Below are positions 18,725 to 28,229 of a DNA stretch of 64,000 nucleotides, one piece after another. The DNA comes from Planctomycetaceae bacterium (GTDB taxonomy: Bacteria > Planctomycetota > UBA1135 > GCA-002686595): assembly GCA_011525785.1 (NCBI GenBank), contig WYBT01000049.1, positions 1 to 64,000 of the forward strand, read 5' to 3'. The position numbers and the translations under genes were made by a program. The notes below the pieces were generated by a model. The model was not told the origin of the DNA and ran no database searches. It saw only the letters and a program-made list of their open reading frames with translations. The first letter of the stretch is position 1. The number at the start of each line of letters is the position of its first letter.

Positions 18725-19692
18725 CGCACCTGCTCCAGGCGCGTCGAGTCGCCGCCGCCGATCGAGAACAGCCACAACAGGCGCAGATCCCAGGCCGCGG
18801 GCGTGCTGCGCCAGCGGATCGCACCCAGGAGCAGCGAGTGCCGGCGCTCGTCGCGCTCGCGCGAGAACGAGTAGAGCAGCGGAATGCTCACGTGCTCGAG
18901 TTGCGTCTGGCGGCGCGACAGCGGAGCTTCGAGCGAGAGCACGCGCCCGGCGCGCACCAGTTCGAGCTCCACGCGCGCGTCGGCCGGCGCCGCTCGGACG
19001 CGGTCGAGCAGCACCTGCGGATGGGCGATCTCGACGCCGTCGATCGCGCGGATCAGGTCGCCGTAGCCGATGCCCACCGCGCGCCAGGGGGACTCGCGCG
19101 TGAGCCCGACCACCACCGCGCCGCCGCCCGGTCCGAGCGCTGCCGCGCGGGCTTCGACTTCAGTCGCGGTGCGCACGACGACGCCGACGCGCTGGTCCTC
19201 GGTGAAGCGTGCGCTCCCACTGCGCGCTGCGGGCGCCACGCGCTCGACCGTCTGGAGTTCGAACTCGCGCTCCGCGCCGGCGCGGTCGACCAGCACGAAG
19301 ATCGAGGCGCCGACCTCGCACTCCAGTTCCAAGCGACGCCACTCCGCCGGCCAGGCCAGGACCACCGTCTCGCCTTTGCTGCGCGCTTCGAGCAGCAGGT
19401 CCCCCACGACCAGTCCCGCGCGCGCGGCGGGCGAGTTCTCGACCACGTTCGTCACCGCCAGGCCCTGCGGCGCATCCAGCATCGCGTCCAGCGAGGCGCG
19501 CGCGTCGCCGACGACCACGCCCGTGAACACTCCGGGCGCGAGCGCGCGGCGTTGGGCCTCGTCGTCGGGCTCGTCCATCCACTCCAGCGGCTCTTCGAGC
19601 GCGGCCAGGGCCGGCGAGGTGCGCGGCAGGGAATCGGAAGCGCAGGCGCCGGCCGCGAAGGCGGCGAGCAGAACGAGACAGAATCGCTTCAT
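18721..19692 (-). CDS. PDZ-domain lipoprotein
   Basis: 323 residues. The N-terminus MKRFCLVLLAAFAAGACAS is a lipoprotein signal with a GAC lipobox (Cys17). Two PDZ-like units are visible: about 65-140 (LAVTNVVENSPAARAGLVVGDLLLEA) and about 190-270 (RESPWRAVGIGYGDLIRAIDGVEI). No protease domain is attached, so it likely acts as an envelope scaffold. The ATG overlaps the ABC transporter stop (ATGA) and its own stop overlaps the next GTG (GTGA), which places it firmly inside the operon and makes it a candidate periplasmic partner of the transporter or of the FG-GAP proteins. Confidence 0.85.
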   Translation of the reverse strand: MKRFCLVLLAAFAAGACASDSLPRTSPALAALEEPLEWMDEPDDEAQRRALAPGVFTGVVVGDARASLDAMLDAPQGLAVTNVVENSPAARAGLVVGDLLLEARSKGETVVLAWPAEWRRLELECEVGASIFVLVDRAGAEREFELQTVERVAPAARSGSARFTEDQRVGVVVRTATEVEARAAALGPGGGAVVVGLTRESPWRAVGIGYGDLIRAIDGVEIAHPQVLLDRVRAAPADARVELELVRAGRVLSLEAPLSRRQTQLEHVSIPLLYSFSRERDERRHSLLLGAIRWRSTPAAWDLRLLWLFSIGGGDSTRLEQVR

Positions 19693-21560
19693 GGCATCGG
19701 GCGGCGCTGCACCAGCGCGACGGCGGCTGCGACGGCGAGGAGCAGCCACAGACAGGGAACCGCGAGCGACAGATCGACTCCGGCGAGCGACTCCTGCTGG
19801 AAGCGGAAAGCCGCGTTGCTGATGCCCTGCGCGCGCTCGGCGAAATAGTTGAGGTACGAGGTGTCGCTGAGCGGCGAGGGCGCGTAGGCGGCGAGCAGCC
19901 ACGGCTCCAACCCGAAACTGCGCGCCAGCGTGCGCGCGAGGTCCGTGCCGAGCACGAGCGCGATCGCGAGGCCCAATGCGCCCGGCGCCGTGCGCGCGAG
20001 CGCGCCGGCGAACAAGCCCAGCGCGGAGTACGCGAGCAGCACCGGAGTCTGGCTCCACAGCGCCGTGCGCAACTGCGGCCACAGCTCCTGCGCGGCCACC
20101 AGCGGAAAGGTGTCGCCGTTGGGCAAGAGCTCGACCAGATCGCGGAAGCCGAAGGCCGAGGCGGAGACCGCGAGCGCCGCAGCCGCGGTCAGCGCGTAGG
20201 CGCCGAGCGTGAGCCCCAGGCCGGCCAGCGCCTTGCCCAACACCACTTGCCAACGCGTCTGCGGACGCAGCAGCACGTTGCGCAGCGTTCCGCGCGAGAG
20301 CTCGCCAGCGAGCGACTGACTCGCCACACCGGCCACCAGCAGCGCGAGCAACGGGAGTCCGGCCTGCAGCGCGCTCGCGCTCGACTGGAAGGCGGTCACG
20401 TCGGTGGCGCTGGCGAGTTCGCCGCTGGCCACGCGCGCGGCGTTGGCCAACGCGCCGCGCTTCTCCAACGCCACAGCTCCAGCGCTCACCAGCGCGGGCG
20501 CGGCGAGCAGCAACGCGAAGCGTCGCTTGGCGAACCAACGCGAGACTTCGTAGCGCGCCGTGCGTGCGATCGGATGCGGCGCGGCCAGACGCTCGCGCGG
20601 CGCCGCGTCGGCGCGCGGAGCTTGCTCGGGCGTCTGAACCGCCGTCGCGATCGTCTCGCCGCGCGCGAAGCGCAGGTAGATCTCTTCGAGGTTGGGGCTG
20701 CGCGCACCCAGGCGCGAAAGCCCCAGTCCGGCGCCGACGAGTGCGCGCGCCAGCTCTGCGGGCGGCCGGCTCGCAGCTTCGAGCGCCAGTCCGCCCTGCG
20801 GCAATCGCTCGCCGCGCAGCCCCAGCCCTGCGAGCACCGCCAGCGCGCGCGCGTCGTCGTCGGTCTCCAGCTCCAAGCGTCCGGGCGCACTCGCGAGCAG
20901 ATCGGCCGTGCGCGCCTCGACCAGCAGGCGTCCGCGGTGGAGCACGCCGATGCGCGTGCACACGTCGGACACCTCGTGCAGCTGGTGGCTCGAGAGCAGC
21001 ACGCTCACGCCCTCCTGCTCGATCAGGCGCCGCAGGATGCCGCGGATCTCGGCGATGCCCTGCGGATCGAGGCCGTTGGTGGGCTCGTCGAGCAGCACCA
21101 GCTTGGGACCGCCGAGCATGGCCTGCGCGATGCCCAGGCGCTGGCGCATGCCCTGTGAGTAGGCCTGAACGGGCTTGGAACCGGCGTGCGCCAGGCCCAC
21201 CAGCTCGAGCAACCGCTGGGTCTCGGTGCGCGAGCGCTCGCGCGAGAGTCCGGCCAGGCGTCCGAGCAGGCGCAGGTTGGTCGCGCCGTCCAGATGGCCG
21301 TGGAAGCCCGGCTGCTCGATCAACGCGCCCATGCGTGCGCGCGCCTCGCGCGGATGGGCGAGCGCGTCGAAGCCGTCGACGAACACCTGTCCGGAGTCGG
21401 CGCGCTGCAGCCCGAGCGCGATGCGCATCGCGGTGGTCTTGCCCGAACCGTTGTGGCCGATGAAGCCGTAGCAGTCGCCCGCGCGGACGTGGATCGAAAC
21501 CGAGTCGAGCGCGAGCTGCGCGCCGAAGCGGCGGGTGACCGAGAGGAGTTGCAGCGACAT
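19689..21560 (-). CDS. ABC transporter, ATPase fused to ABC-2 type permease
   Basis: 623 residues from the ATG at 21560. Residues about 1-215 form an ABC ATPase: Walker A GHNGSGKTT, signature YSQGMRQRLG, Walker B LVLLDEPTNGLD, switch SSHQ. After a linker, six or so hydrophobic segments (about 350-620) form an ABC-2 permease of the drug/polysaccharide/Nos type. One chain therefore carries a half transporter that would work as a dimer. The substrate is not evident. The next three genes downstream encode exported proteins in overlapping frames, so export or envelope maintenance is inferred. Confidence 0.9.
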   Translation of the reverse strand: MSLQLLSVTRRFGAQLALDSVSIHVRAGDCYGFIGHNGSGKTTAMRIALGLQRADSGQVFVDGFDALAHPREARARMGALIEQPGFHGHLDGATNLRLLGRLAGLSRERSRTETQRLLELVGLAHAGSKPVQAYSQGMRQRLGIAQAMLGGPKLVLLDEPTNGLDPQGIAEIRGILRRLIEQEGVSVLLSSHQLHEVSDVCTRIGVLHRGRLLVEARTADLLASAPGRLELETDDDARALAVLAGLGLRGERLPQGGLALEAASRPPAELARALVGAGLGLSRLGARSPNLEEIYLRFARGETIATAVQTPEQAPRADAAPRERLAAPHPIARTARYEVSRWFAKRRFALLLAAPALVSAGAVALEKRGALANAARVASGELASATDVTAFQSSASALQAGLPLLALLVAGVASQSLAGELSRGTLRNVLLRPQTRWQVVLGKALAGLGLTLGAYALTAAAALAVSASAFGFRDLVELLPNGDTFPLVAAQELWPQLRTALWSQTPVLLAYSALGLFAGALARTAPGALGLAIALVLGTDLARTLARSFGLEPWLLAAYAPSPLSDTSYLNYFAERAQGISNAAFRFQQESLAGVDLSLAVPCLWLLLAVAAAVALVQRRPMP

Positions 21561-21613
21561 CGGACGGCGCGCGTGGGCGCGGGCGCGCCGCGCGGAAGCG
21601 GTCATCCAAGAGT

Positions 21614-21643
21614 GCGCCGCTCGCGATTGCAAGAGCGAGCGCG
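21614..21643 (-). terminator. Hairpin between TRIC and ABC genes
   Basis: A stem of about 10 bp with one bulged base (21614-21624 with 21634-21643) lies about 100 bases after the TRIC stop and 54 bases before the ABC start. It could end the M28-TRIC transcript; there is no clear U-run. Confidence 0.3.
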
Positions 21644-21745
21644 CCGCTGCGTCTTGCTCGCATCCTCACACAGCGCCCGAGACACAGCTCGAACGCGATC
21701 GGGCCGCGCGCGCGGCGCCGTGCGAATCGCCGCTGGAAGCGCGGA

Positions 21746-22381
21746 TCAGGGCGCGGGATCGGGCCTGGGCGGCGGAAGACGCCAGTTCCAGCGCAGCGCG
21801 CCGAGTCGGATCAGGATCGTCACCGCCGCGCCGCCGATCAGCGCGTCGGAACCGTCCGCGCCGAGCTCGATCAAACCCACCTGCGCCAACCCGCCGGCGA
21901 AAACGGGCGTGGCGTACAGCGTGCTCGTGGGCCTGAACAGCATCGGCACTTCGTTGAGCACCACGTCGCGCAGCACGCCGCCGAAAGCCCCGGTCATCAC
22001 GCCGAACAGCACCGCCACGAAGGGCGGCGCGCCCAGCTCGAGGGCCGCCTGAGCGCCCAAACCGCCGAACAGGCCCAGCGCGATCGCGTCGAGTCCGTCC
22101 GCGAAGGCCTGCACCGCACGCAATCGCAGCGGGCGCAGCGCCGCGGGGCTGTAGAGGTGCGCGGCCGCGAGCACGAGCACGAGCAGCGTGTACTCGGAGC
22201 GCTCGACCCAGAACAGCGGGCGGCGCTCGAGCAGCACGTCGCGCAGCGTTCCGCCGCCGAAGGCCGTGATCAGCCCGACCACGTAAGCCCCCACCAGGTC
22301 GAGGCTCTTGCGGCGCGCCTCGACCACGCCCGAGAGCGCGGCGAACGAGACCGCGGCGATCTCGAAGGCGCGCTCGATCAC
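21746..22381 (-). CDS. TRIC family (UPF0126/YadS-like) cation channel protein
   Basis: 211 residues from the GTG at 22381, chosen for the GTGA overlap with the peptidase stop and the normal family length. Two copies of a three-helix repeat with the Gly-rich signature are visible (LITAFGGGTLRDVLL near 39-53 and VMTGAFGGVLRDVVL near 125-139), the hallmark of trimeric intracellular cation channels; bacterial members pass K+ or Na+. It is an inner-membrane protein. The role of pairing with an M28 peptidase is unclear. Confidence 0.9.
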   Translation of the reverse strand: MIERAFEIAAVSFAALSGVVEARRKSLDLVGAYVVGLITAFGGGTLRDVLLERRPLFWVERSEYTLLVLVLAAAHLYSPAALRPLRLRAVQAFADGLDAIALGLFGGLGAQAALELGAPPFVAVLFGVMTGAFGGVLRDVVLNEVPMLFRPTSTLYATPVFAGGLAQVGLIELGADGSDALIGGAAVTILIRLGALRWNWRLPPPRPDPAP

Positions 22382-24291
22382 TGCGCGTCGCGCGTGGCGA
22401 GCGTCACGCGCACCGACTCCTCGACACCGCCGCGCAAGTACTTGGCGAGCACCACGTCGCCGGCCTTGTAGGTCTGCAGCGCGTACATGAAGTCCTGGAT
22501 CGTCTCGACCTCGATGTCGCCGACCTTGATCAACACGTCGCCCGCGAGCATGCCGGCCTTCTCCGCCGGACTGCCCGGCGAAGTCCCGGAGAGCAACAGT
22601 CCCTTGCCCTCGTAGCTGTACTCCGGCACGGTCCCGAACCACACGCGCATCGGCGCACCGACGCGCACGCCGCCCTGCTCGGGCGCCGGCGGCTCGACCC
22701 ACGCCAGGCGCGGCGCGCTCGCGATGCGCTCGATCAACTCGACGCACACCGCGACGACCTTCGCGGCGCCCGCGGCTTCGAAGCGCTCGAGGTCGTCGCT
22801 GGGCTTGTGGTAGTCGGAGTGCACGCCGGTGAAGAAGTGCAGCGAGGGGATCTTGCGCTTGAGGAAGGTCTGATGGTCGCTGCCGCCCACGCCTTGGCCC
22901 GAGCGGTTGAGCTTGAGATCCAGCCCCGCGCGCGGCCCGGCTGCGGTGAGCCAGCTCTCGAACGGCTCCGCCGAACCGACCCCGAGCACCGCCAGCGAGC
23001 CGTTGCCCGCGCGCCCGACCATGTCGAGGTTGAGCTTGGCCACCACCGACTCGAGCGCGAAGGTCGGGCGCTGCGCCCAGTGCTCGCTGCCCAGCAAGCC
23101 GAGCTCTTCGCCCGACCACAGCGCGAACACCACGTCGCAGGCCGGCTTCCCGCTCGCGGCGAGCAAGCGCGCCATCTCGAGCACGGCCGCCGTGCCGCTG
23201 GCGTTGTCGTCGGCGCCGTTGTGGATCTCGCCGTGCTGTCCGGGAGCGAGCGAGCCATCGCCGCCGCGGCCCAGATGGTCGTAGTGCGCGCCGACCAGCA
23301 CCGTGCGCGACGAATCGGCGCCGGCGAGCCGCGCGAGCACGTTGTGCGCCGGCCCCTTGCTGCGCACGACGTCGGCGTTCACGGCGACACGCGGCGAGCG
23401 CGAGTCGTCGAACGCGCCGCCGAGCACGCCGTGCTCGTCGATCGACGCCACGAGCGCTTCGTAGGCCGGCAGCAGCCGCAGCGCGACGTCGTAGCGGATC
23501 GCGAGCGCCGGAATGCCGGCTTGCGCAGCGCGGCTGTGGTCGAACTCCGGCAGCGCTTCGTCGCGCGCGCTGGGGTGCGGCGCGAGCAACACGGCGCTCG
23601 CGCCGTGGCGTTTGGCGTTCATGACCTTCATGAACAACGAACCCGAGCTGCCCCAGCCGTCGCCGGACTGCACCGCGCCGTGCTCCGTGGAAGCCGCCGC
23701 GTCCGCCGCCGTCGCAGGCCGTTGAGGCACGCCGCGCACGACCAGCACCACGCGCCCCTCGAGCAAGCCGCGCTCGCCGGCGTAGTCGTTCCACTCGTTC
23801 TCGGCGTTGATCAGTCCGTAGCCGCGGAAGGCCAGCGCGCCGCTGGCCGCGCCGCCGCTCGAGCAGAACAAGGGCAGCACCTCGCCGCCGGCGCTGATGC
23901 GCGTTTCGAGCGCGCCGCCGGCGAACTCGCCGACCAGCGAAACAGCGCTCTTCTCGCCCAGTTCGACCGGCAAGGGCACGTCGAAGGCCTGCAAGTACGT
24001 CCCGCCTTCACCGGCCGGCGCGAGCCCCAGCTGCTCGAAGCGCGCGGCCAGCCACTGCGCCGAGCGCAACTCGGCGGGAGTGCCCGCGCGACGGCCTTCT
24101 TGCGCGTCGTCAGCGAGCCACGCGACGTCCGCGTACAGCCGCTCGGCCGAGGGACGCTCGAGGACGCGCCGCGGCGCCGCGCTGGAGGAGTTCGACGCCG
24201 CGCTCGCGGCGGAGGACTCAGCGGGAGCTTGGCACGCGGCGAGCGCGAGCGCCGCCAGGAACAACCACGTGGACTCGAAGTGTGCTTTCAC
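22378..24291 (-). CDS. M28 family zinc peptidase lipoprotein with PA and PDZ domains
   Basis: 637 residues. A lipoprotein signal (LALAACQA) is followed by a protease-associated insert (about 95-290) and the M28 catalytic domain (about 300-510). The zinc ligands are in the usual order: GAHYDHLG (His), GADDNASG (Asp), SGEELGLLGS (Glu pair), NLDMVG (Asp) and HSDYHKPSDD (His). A PDZ domain closes the protein (SPAEKAGMLAGDVLIKVGDIEV). It is expected to be an aminopeptidase held in the outer or inner membrane facing the periplasm. The stop overlaps the TRIC start (GTGA). It is divergent from the metallo-beta-lactamase gene. Confidence 0.93.
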   Translation of the reverse strand: MKAHFESTWLFLAALALAACQAPAESSAASAASNSSSAAPRRVLERPSAERLYADVAWLADDAQEGRRAGTPAELRSAQWLAARFEQLGLAPAGEGGTYLQAFDVPLPVELGEKSAVSLVGEFAGGALETRISAGGEVLPLFCSSGGAASGALAFRGYGLINAENEWNDYAGERGLLEGRVVLVVRGVPQRPATAADAAASTEHGAVQSGDGWGSSGSLFMKVMNAKRHGASAVLLAPHPSARDEALPEFDHSRAAQAGIPALAIRYDVALRLLPAYEALVASIDEHGVLGGAFDDSRSPRVAVNADVVRSKGPAHNVLARLAGADSSRTVLVGAHYDHLGRGGDGSLAPGQHGEIHNGADDNASGTAAVLEMARLLAASGKPACDVVFALWSGEELGLLGSEHWAQRPTFALESVVAKLNLDMVGRAGNGSLAVLGVGSAEPFESWLTAAGPRAGLDLKLNRSGQGVGGSDHQTFLKRKIPSLHFFTGVHSDYHKPSDDLERFEAAGAAKVVAVCVELIERIASAPRLAWVEPPAPEQGGVRVGAPMRVWFGTVPEYSYEGKGLLLSGTSPGSPAEKAGMLAGDVLIKVGDIEVETIQDFMYALQTYKAGDVVLAKYLRGGVEESVRVTLATRDAQ

Positions 24292-24364
24292 CCGCGCATC
24301 GTAGCGGCTGAAGGCACGACCCTCGCCACAGCGCGAGCGCGCGACCTACACTGCGCGTTGCTCC
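24292..24364. promoter_or_regulatory. Divergent promoter region between M28 peptidase and MBL hydrolase
   Basis: Only 73 bases separate two divergent start codons, so both promoters must lie here or overlap the genes. No clear -35/-10 pair can be read. Confidence 0.4.
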
Positions 24365-25156
24365 ATGCGACTCCAAGTGCTCTCCAGCGGCAGCGGCGGC
24401 AACAGCGCGCTCGTCCGCGCCGGCGAAGCGCGCGTGCTCGTCGACGCGGGGCTGGGCCTGGCCGAGCTCGAGGCGCGCCTCGAGACCGCCGGAGTTCCGC
24501 CGCCCGTGGGCGAGCGCTCGACGCTCGACCACGTGCTCGTCACGCACGGCCACCTCGACCACGCGCGCTCGGCGGGCGGCATTGCGCGCAAGCACCGCGC
24601 GCTGCTGCACGGCTCGGAGGCGATGCTCTCCGCGCCGGCCTTTCGACGCGCGCGGCGACTGTCCACGCTGCGCGTCGGCGCCGGGGCCGTGCTCGACGAG
24701 CGCGAGGGCCTGTCGATGTCGAACGTCGCGCTGCCGCACGACGCGCACCCCACGGTCGCGTTCCGGCTCGAGCACTCAGGCCGCGTGGCGGTGATCCTCA
24801 CCGACATGGGTCGCCCCGACGAGCACGTCGCCAAGGCGCTGCGCGGCGCGCACGTGCTGGTGCTCGAGTTCAACCACGACGCGCAGATGCTCGCCAGCGG
24901 TCCCTACCCCGCCGCACTCAAGCGCCGCGTCGCGGGCGATGCGGGCCACCTCTCGAACGACCAAGCCGCGCGCATGCTGCGCTGGATGGCGAGCGAGCAC
25001 TTGCACACGCTCGTGCTCGCGCACCTCTCGCAGCACAACAACCGGCCCGAACTGGCGCTGGAAGCGGCGCACAGCACGCTGGAAGCGCTCGGACTCGCGC
25101 ACGTGCGCGTGCTCGTCGCCAGCCAGCACGAAATCGGCGAGAACCTCGAGGTCTGA
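24365..25156 (+). CDS. Metallo-beta-lactamase-fold hydrolase (YycJ/WalJ-like)
   Basis: 263 residues. It starts SSGSGGNSALV and has VTHGHLDHA (HxHxDH, about 59-67), then LTDMG (metal-bridging Asp), LEFNHD and a late VLAHLSQHNN, all typical of the YycJ/WalJ group of MBL-fold proteins. In Bacillus that protein is a 5'-3' DNA exonuclease, so nuclease activity is the best guess. It is cytoplasmic, with no signal peptide. It is the only plus-strand gene in the first 45 kb and faces the sigma-factor gene tail to tail. Confidence 0.88.
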   Translation: MRLQVLSSGSGGNSALVRAGEARVLVDAGLGLAELEARLETAGVPPPVGERSTLDHVLVTHGHLDHARSAGGIARKHRALLHGSEAMLSAPAFRRARRLSTLRVGAGAVLDEREGLSMSNVALPHDAHPTVAFRLEHSGRVAVILTDMGRPDEHVAKALRGAHVLVLEFNHDAQMLASGPYPAALKRRVAGDAGHLSNDQAARMLRWMASEHLHTLVLAHLSQHNNRPELALEAAHSTLEALGLAHVRVLVASQHEIGENLEV

Positions 25157-25183
25157 GCGCCGCTGCGCGCGCGCCGCTCGCGC

Positions 25184-28183
25184 TCAGTCGAGCTCGAGCT
25201 CTTCCGTGCGCCCGGCGCGCACCTCGACGAGGCGCGCGCCCTCGATCCCATCGACTTCCAGGCGCACGGTTCCAGCCGGCGCGCGCAGCTCGAGGCGTCC
25301 GTCGGCGCCGAGCGGAGCGTCGACCATGAACGAGCCGCCGGTCGCGGTGGCGCCGGTCAAGCTCGCTCGCGCTCCACTCGCGGGCGCGGCCACGCGCAAC
25401 GCGAGTGCGCCGCTGGAGTGATGCCACTCGAAGCGCTGACGACCGCGGCGCAGCGCCAGGGGCTCGCGCAGTTCGATGCGCGCGCCGCCGCGGGCCAGCG
25501 ACGCGATGCACAGTTCGAAGTCGCCATCCAAGTCGCAGCCCAACTCGAAGCGACCCGCAGGATCGATCCAGGCGCGCGCGAGCACGGCGCGTTTGCCCGG
25601 GCGGGTCAGCTCGACGACGCACGCGCCGAGCGGCGCGCCGTCGAGCGTCGCGCGGCCGACGAGCGTGCACAGCGAGGCGTCGTCGGCGACCACGTCGAAG
25701 CGCGCGATCTGGCCTGCGCGCAGCTCCACATCGAAGGCCGCGCGGCGACGGTCGAGCCGCTCGAGGCCTCGCTCCACGGGTTTGGGGCTCGCGCCCGCGA
25801 GCGCGCTCGCGCGCACCTGCCACGCGCCGGGCGCGAGCGCGTCGAAGCGATAGCTGCCGTCGGCGCCGCTGAGCTGCTCGAAGGCCTGTCCGTCGCCTTG
25901 CGAAGCGAACACGCGCACGCCGGCGAGCGGAACGCCATCCGAGCGCCGCACCACGCCTTCGATCGATGCCGCACCATCCAGATCGATCGCGACGGCAACG
26001 ACACTCACGAGGCCCAAGGGCTCGCTCAAACGCACGAACTCGCCGTGCGGTCCCGCGACGCGCACGCGAACGCGGCGCGGCGCGTCGAGCGCAATCCGCA
26101 CGCCGCCCTGCGCGTCGGTGGCCCCGCTCGCACCGGCAAGTTCGACGCAGTCGCGTCGCATCATCGGAGCGCGCGCCGCCGCTGGGCGCCAGGCCAGCGG
26201 TTCGGCGAGCTGCTCGAACAGTTCCACGCGCACGCCCTCGAGCCCGACGCCGCCGCGGCGCACGTCGACCCACACCTGCGGCGCGCTCTCGAACTCGAGT
26301 CCCTGCGGCGCCGACAGTTGCTCCGGCTCGAGGCGCGCGATGCGCGCAAGCTCGAATCCACGCTGCGCGACGAGCTCGACGGCGCGCACGTGGTCGATCG
26401 ACAACGCCGCTTCGCCCGCAGCGTCGTCCAGGCGTTCGCGCAGGAGCTCACGTCCATTCACGGCGTCGCGCAGCACCAGCTCGACCGATTTCGGCCGACT
26501 CGCACCGGGCCTCCAGCTCAGGTGCAGCCGCGGCGCTGCACGCAACGTGATCGCGACTTCTTCCGCGCTGCCCACAGTGTGGGCCGCGACGCCCAGCGCG
26601 CCCTGCGAACGCGCGGCGAACTCGTAGGCGCTGCCGGGCTCGAGCGCGAGTTCGAAGCGACCCGACTCGTCGCAGCGCGCGCGCACCAGTCCCAAGTGCG
26701 CGCTGAAGAACGGTCGGCGCAGCGACGAACGCGCGGCCTCGACCTCCGCGCCGGGCGCGGGTTCGCCCGAAGGCGCGAGCACGACTCCGCGCACGACGCG
26801 GCCGGGATCCAACGGAGTGAGAGCCAGTTCGCCGACGTCCGTGAGCTCGCCCTCGTTCAGCGCCAGCGGCCCCTCCACGCGCGTCTCGCAGCCCGGCGCG
26901 CTCGCCCACAGGCGCACGTAGCCCGCGCGCAGCGCTCCGAACTCGAACGCGCCGGCCGCATCGCTCCACACGCGCGCGAAGCTCGCATCGAGCAAGGAAC
27001 CCAGGCGACGGGCCTCTTCGAGCGGCGGCTCGCGCTCGGAGGGCCAGCGCGCGCCGAGCGGTTCGAGCGCGAGTTCGACACCTTCGAGCGCGCGGCCGCT
27101 CGAGTCGACGATCCGGCCCGCCAGCCGCGCCTCGCGCGTCAGCACGAGCACGCCGCACTCGACTTCGTCGAGCACGACCAACGGCGCGTGCGCCTCGAGC
27201 GTCAGCCAGCCCGGCGCGCTGACGAGCAGCTCTGGCGCCGCGCGCTCGCGCTGCGCCGCGTCCAGCGCGAGTTCGAAGCTCCCGTGTCCGTCGCTCGCCG
27301 TGACTTCGAGCGGCGCGCGGTCGCGCTCGTGCACCGCGCTGACGCTCGCGCCGACAACAGCGACGCCGGCGCTGTCGACGATCCGACCAACGGCCCGCGC
27401 GACGCGCCGGCGCTCGCGCGGCTGGCTGAGCGGATCGGGCACGCTCACGCGCTCGCCGTCGGAGGAGCTCTGCGGCGCAGCACTCGAATGCTCGATCGAA
27501 CTCGGCGCCGCCACGTCGCCGCGCGAGCTCGCACCGCTGCGCCACCACCACAGCGAGAGCAGCACGAGAACGCAGGTCGCGAGCGCCGCGAGCAGGCCCG
27601 CGACCCCGGCGGCGCTGGGCGCGACGCGCTCGGCGGGCAGCGCGAGCGGCGTGAGCAGTCCGACCCACGCACTCCGATCGCCGCCGTGGCGCCGGTCGAG
27701 CCGCTGGCGCAGTTGCTCGAGCCCGCGCTTGATGCGCCAGCGCACCGTGTTCTCGTTCGAGCCCGTGCGCTGGGCGATCTGCGCCGAACTCAGGCCTTCG
27801 TAGTAGCGCAGCACCAGCGCGCTGCGCAGCGGCTCTTCGAGTTGCAGGACCTCGCGCGCGAGGTAGCGCTGCTCCTCCACTCGCTCGACGAGCTCGAGCT
27901 CGCCCCCGTGCGACTCGGGCGCGGCCCGCACGCGCTCGCGCGCTTCACGCGCCCCCGCGCCGCGCTTGCGCATGCGCAAGAAATTCTCGAGCACCGTGCG
28001 CAGCCACGGCCGCAGCGGTCGGTCCGCGCTGGGCGGCGAGCGCAGCGCCGCGAGCCAGGTCTCCTGAACCAGGTCGTCGGCCGTGGCCGGATCGCTGACC
28101 AGGCTCGCTGCGAGGGCCCGCAGCCAGCCGGCTTCGGCGAGCAGCGCATCGAGGGTCGCGGGGCTGGCGGGCGTCGAGTCCAT
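25184..28183 (-). CDS. Membrane-tethered ECF sigma factor with carboxypeptidase-regulatory-like tail (paralogue)
   Basis: 999 residues. Sigma region 2 is at about 12-60 (DPATADDLVQETWLAALRSPP) and region 4 at about 108-160 (LEEPLRSALVLRYYEGLSSA..., NENTVRWRIKRGLEQLRQRL). The box LDRRHGGDRSAW (162-173) and a membrane helix at about 192-214 ending in SLWWW follow. The remaining 780 residues are extracytoplasmic beta-sandwich repeats (GRIVDSAGVAVVGASV, GRIVDSSGRALEGVEL, GVVLAPSGEPAPGAEV, GVVRRSDGVPLAGVRV). The architecture equals that of 5650-8838, yet the tails are only loosely similar, so the two may sense different signals. The start 47 bases after the helicase stop allows either read-through or its own promoter. 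Confidence 0.88.
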   Translation of the reverse strand: MDSTPASPATLDALLAEAGWLRALAASLVSDPATADDLVQETWLAALRSPPSADRPLRPWLRTVLENFLRMRKRGAGAREARERVRAAPESHGGELELVERVEEQRYLAREVLQLEEPLRSALVLRYYEGLSSAQIAQRTGSNENTVRWRIKRGLEQLRQRLDRRHGGDRSAWVGLLTPLALPAERVAPSAAGVAGLLAALATCVLVLLSLWWWRSGASSRGDVAAPSSIEHSSAAPQSSSDGERVSVPDPLSQPRERRRVARAVGRIVDSAGVAVVGASVSAVHERDRAPLEVTASDGHGSFELALDAAQRERAAPELLVSAPGWLTLEAHAPLVVLDEVECGVLVLTREARLAGRIVDSSGRALEGVELALEPLGARWPSEREPPLEEARRLGSLLDASFARVWSDAAGAFEFGALRAGYVRLWASAPGCETRVEGPLALNEGELTDVGELALTPLDPGRVVRGVVLAPSGEPAPGAEVEAARSSLRRPFFSAHLGLVRARCDESGRFELALEPGSAYEFAARSQGALGVAAHTVGSAEEVAITLRAAPRLHLSWRPGASRPKSVELVLRDAVNGRELLRERLDDAAGEAALSIDHVRAVELVAQRGFELARIARLEPEQLSAPQGLEFESAPQVWVDVRRGGVGLEGVRVELFEQLAEPLAWRPAAARAPMMRRDCVELAGASGATDAQGGVRIALDAPRRVRVRVAGPHGEFVRLSEPLGLVSVVAVAIDLDGAASIEGVVRRSDGVPLAGVRVFASQGDGQAFEQLSGADGSYRFDALAPGAWQVRASALAGASPKPVERGLERLDRRRAAFDVELRAGQIARFDVVADDASLCTLVGRATLDGAPLGACVVELTRPGKRAVLARAWIDPAGRFELGCDLDGDFELCIASLARGGARIELREPLALRRGRQRFEWHHSSGALALRVAAPASGARASLTGATATGGSFMVDAPLGADGRLELRAPAGTVRLEVDGIEGARLVEVRAGRTEELELD

Positions 28184-28229
28184 CTAGCTAGAGCATGCAG
28201 CAACGTCCCGGGGCGGTGGCGCGAAGCGC

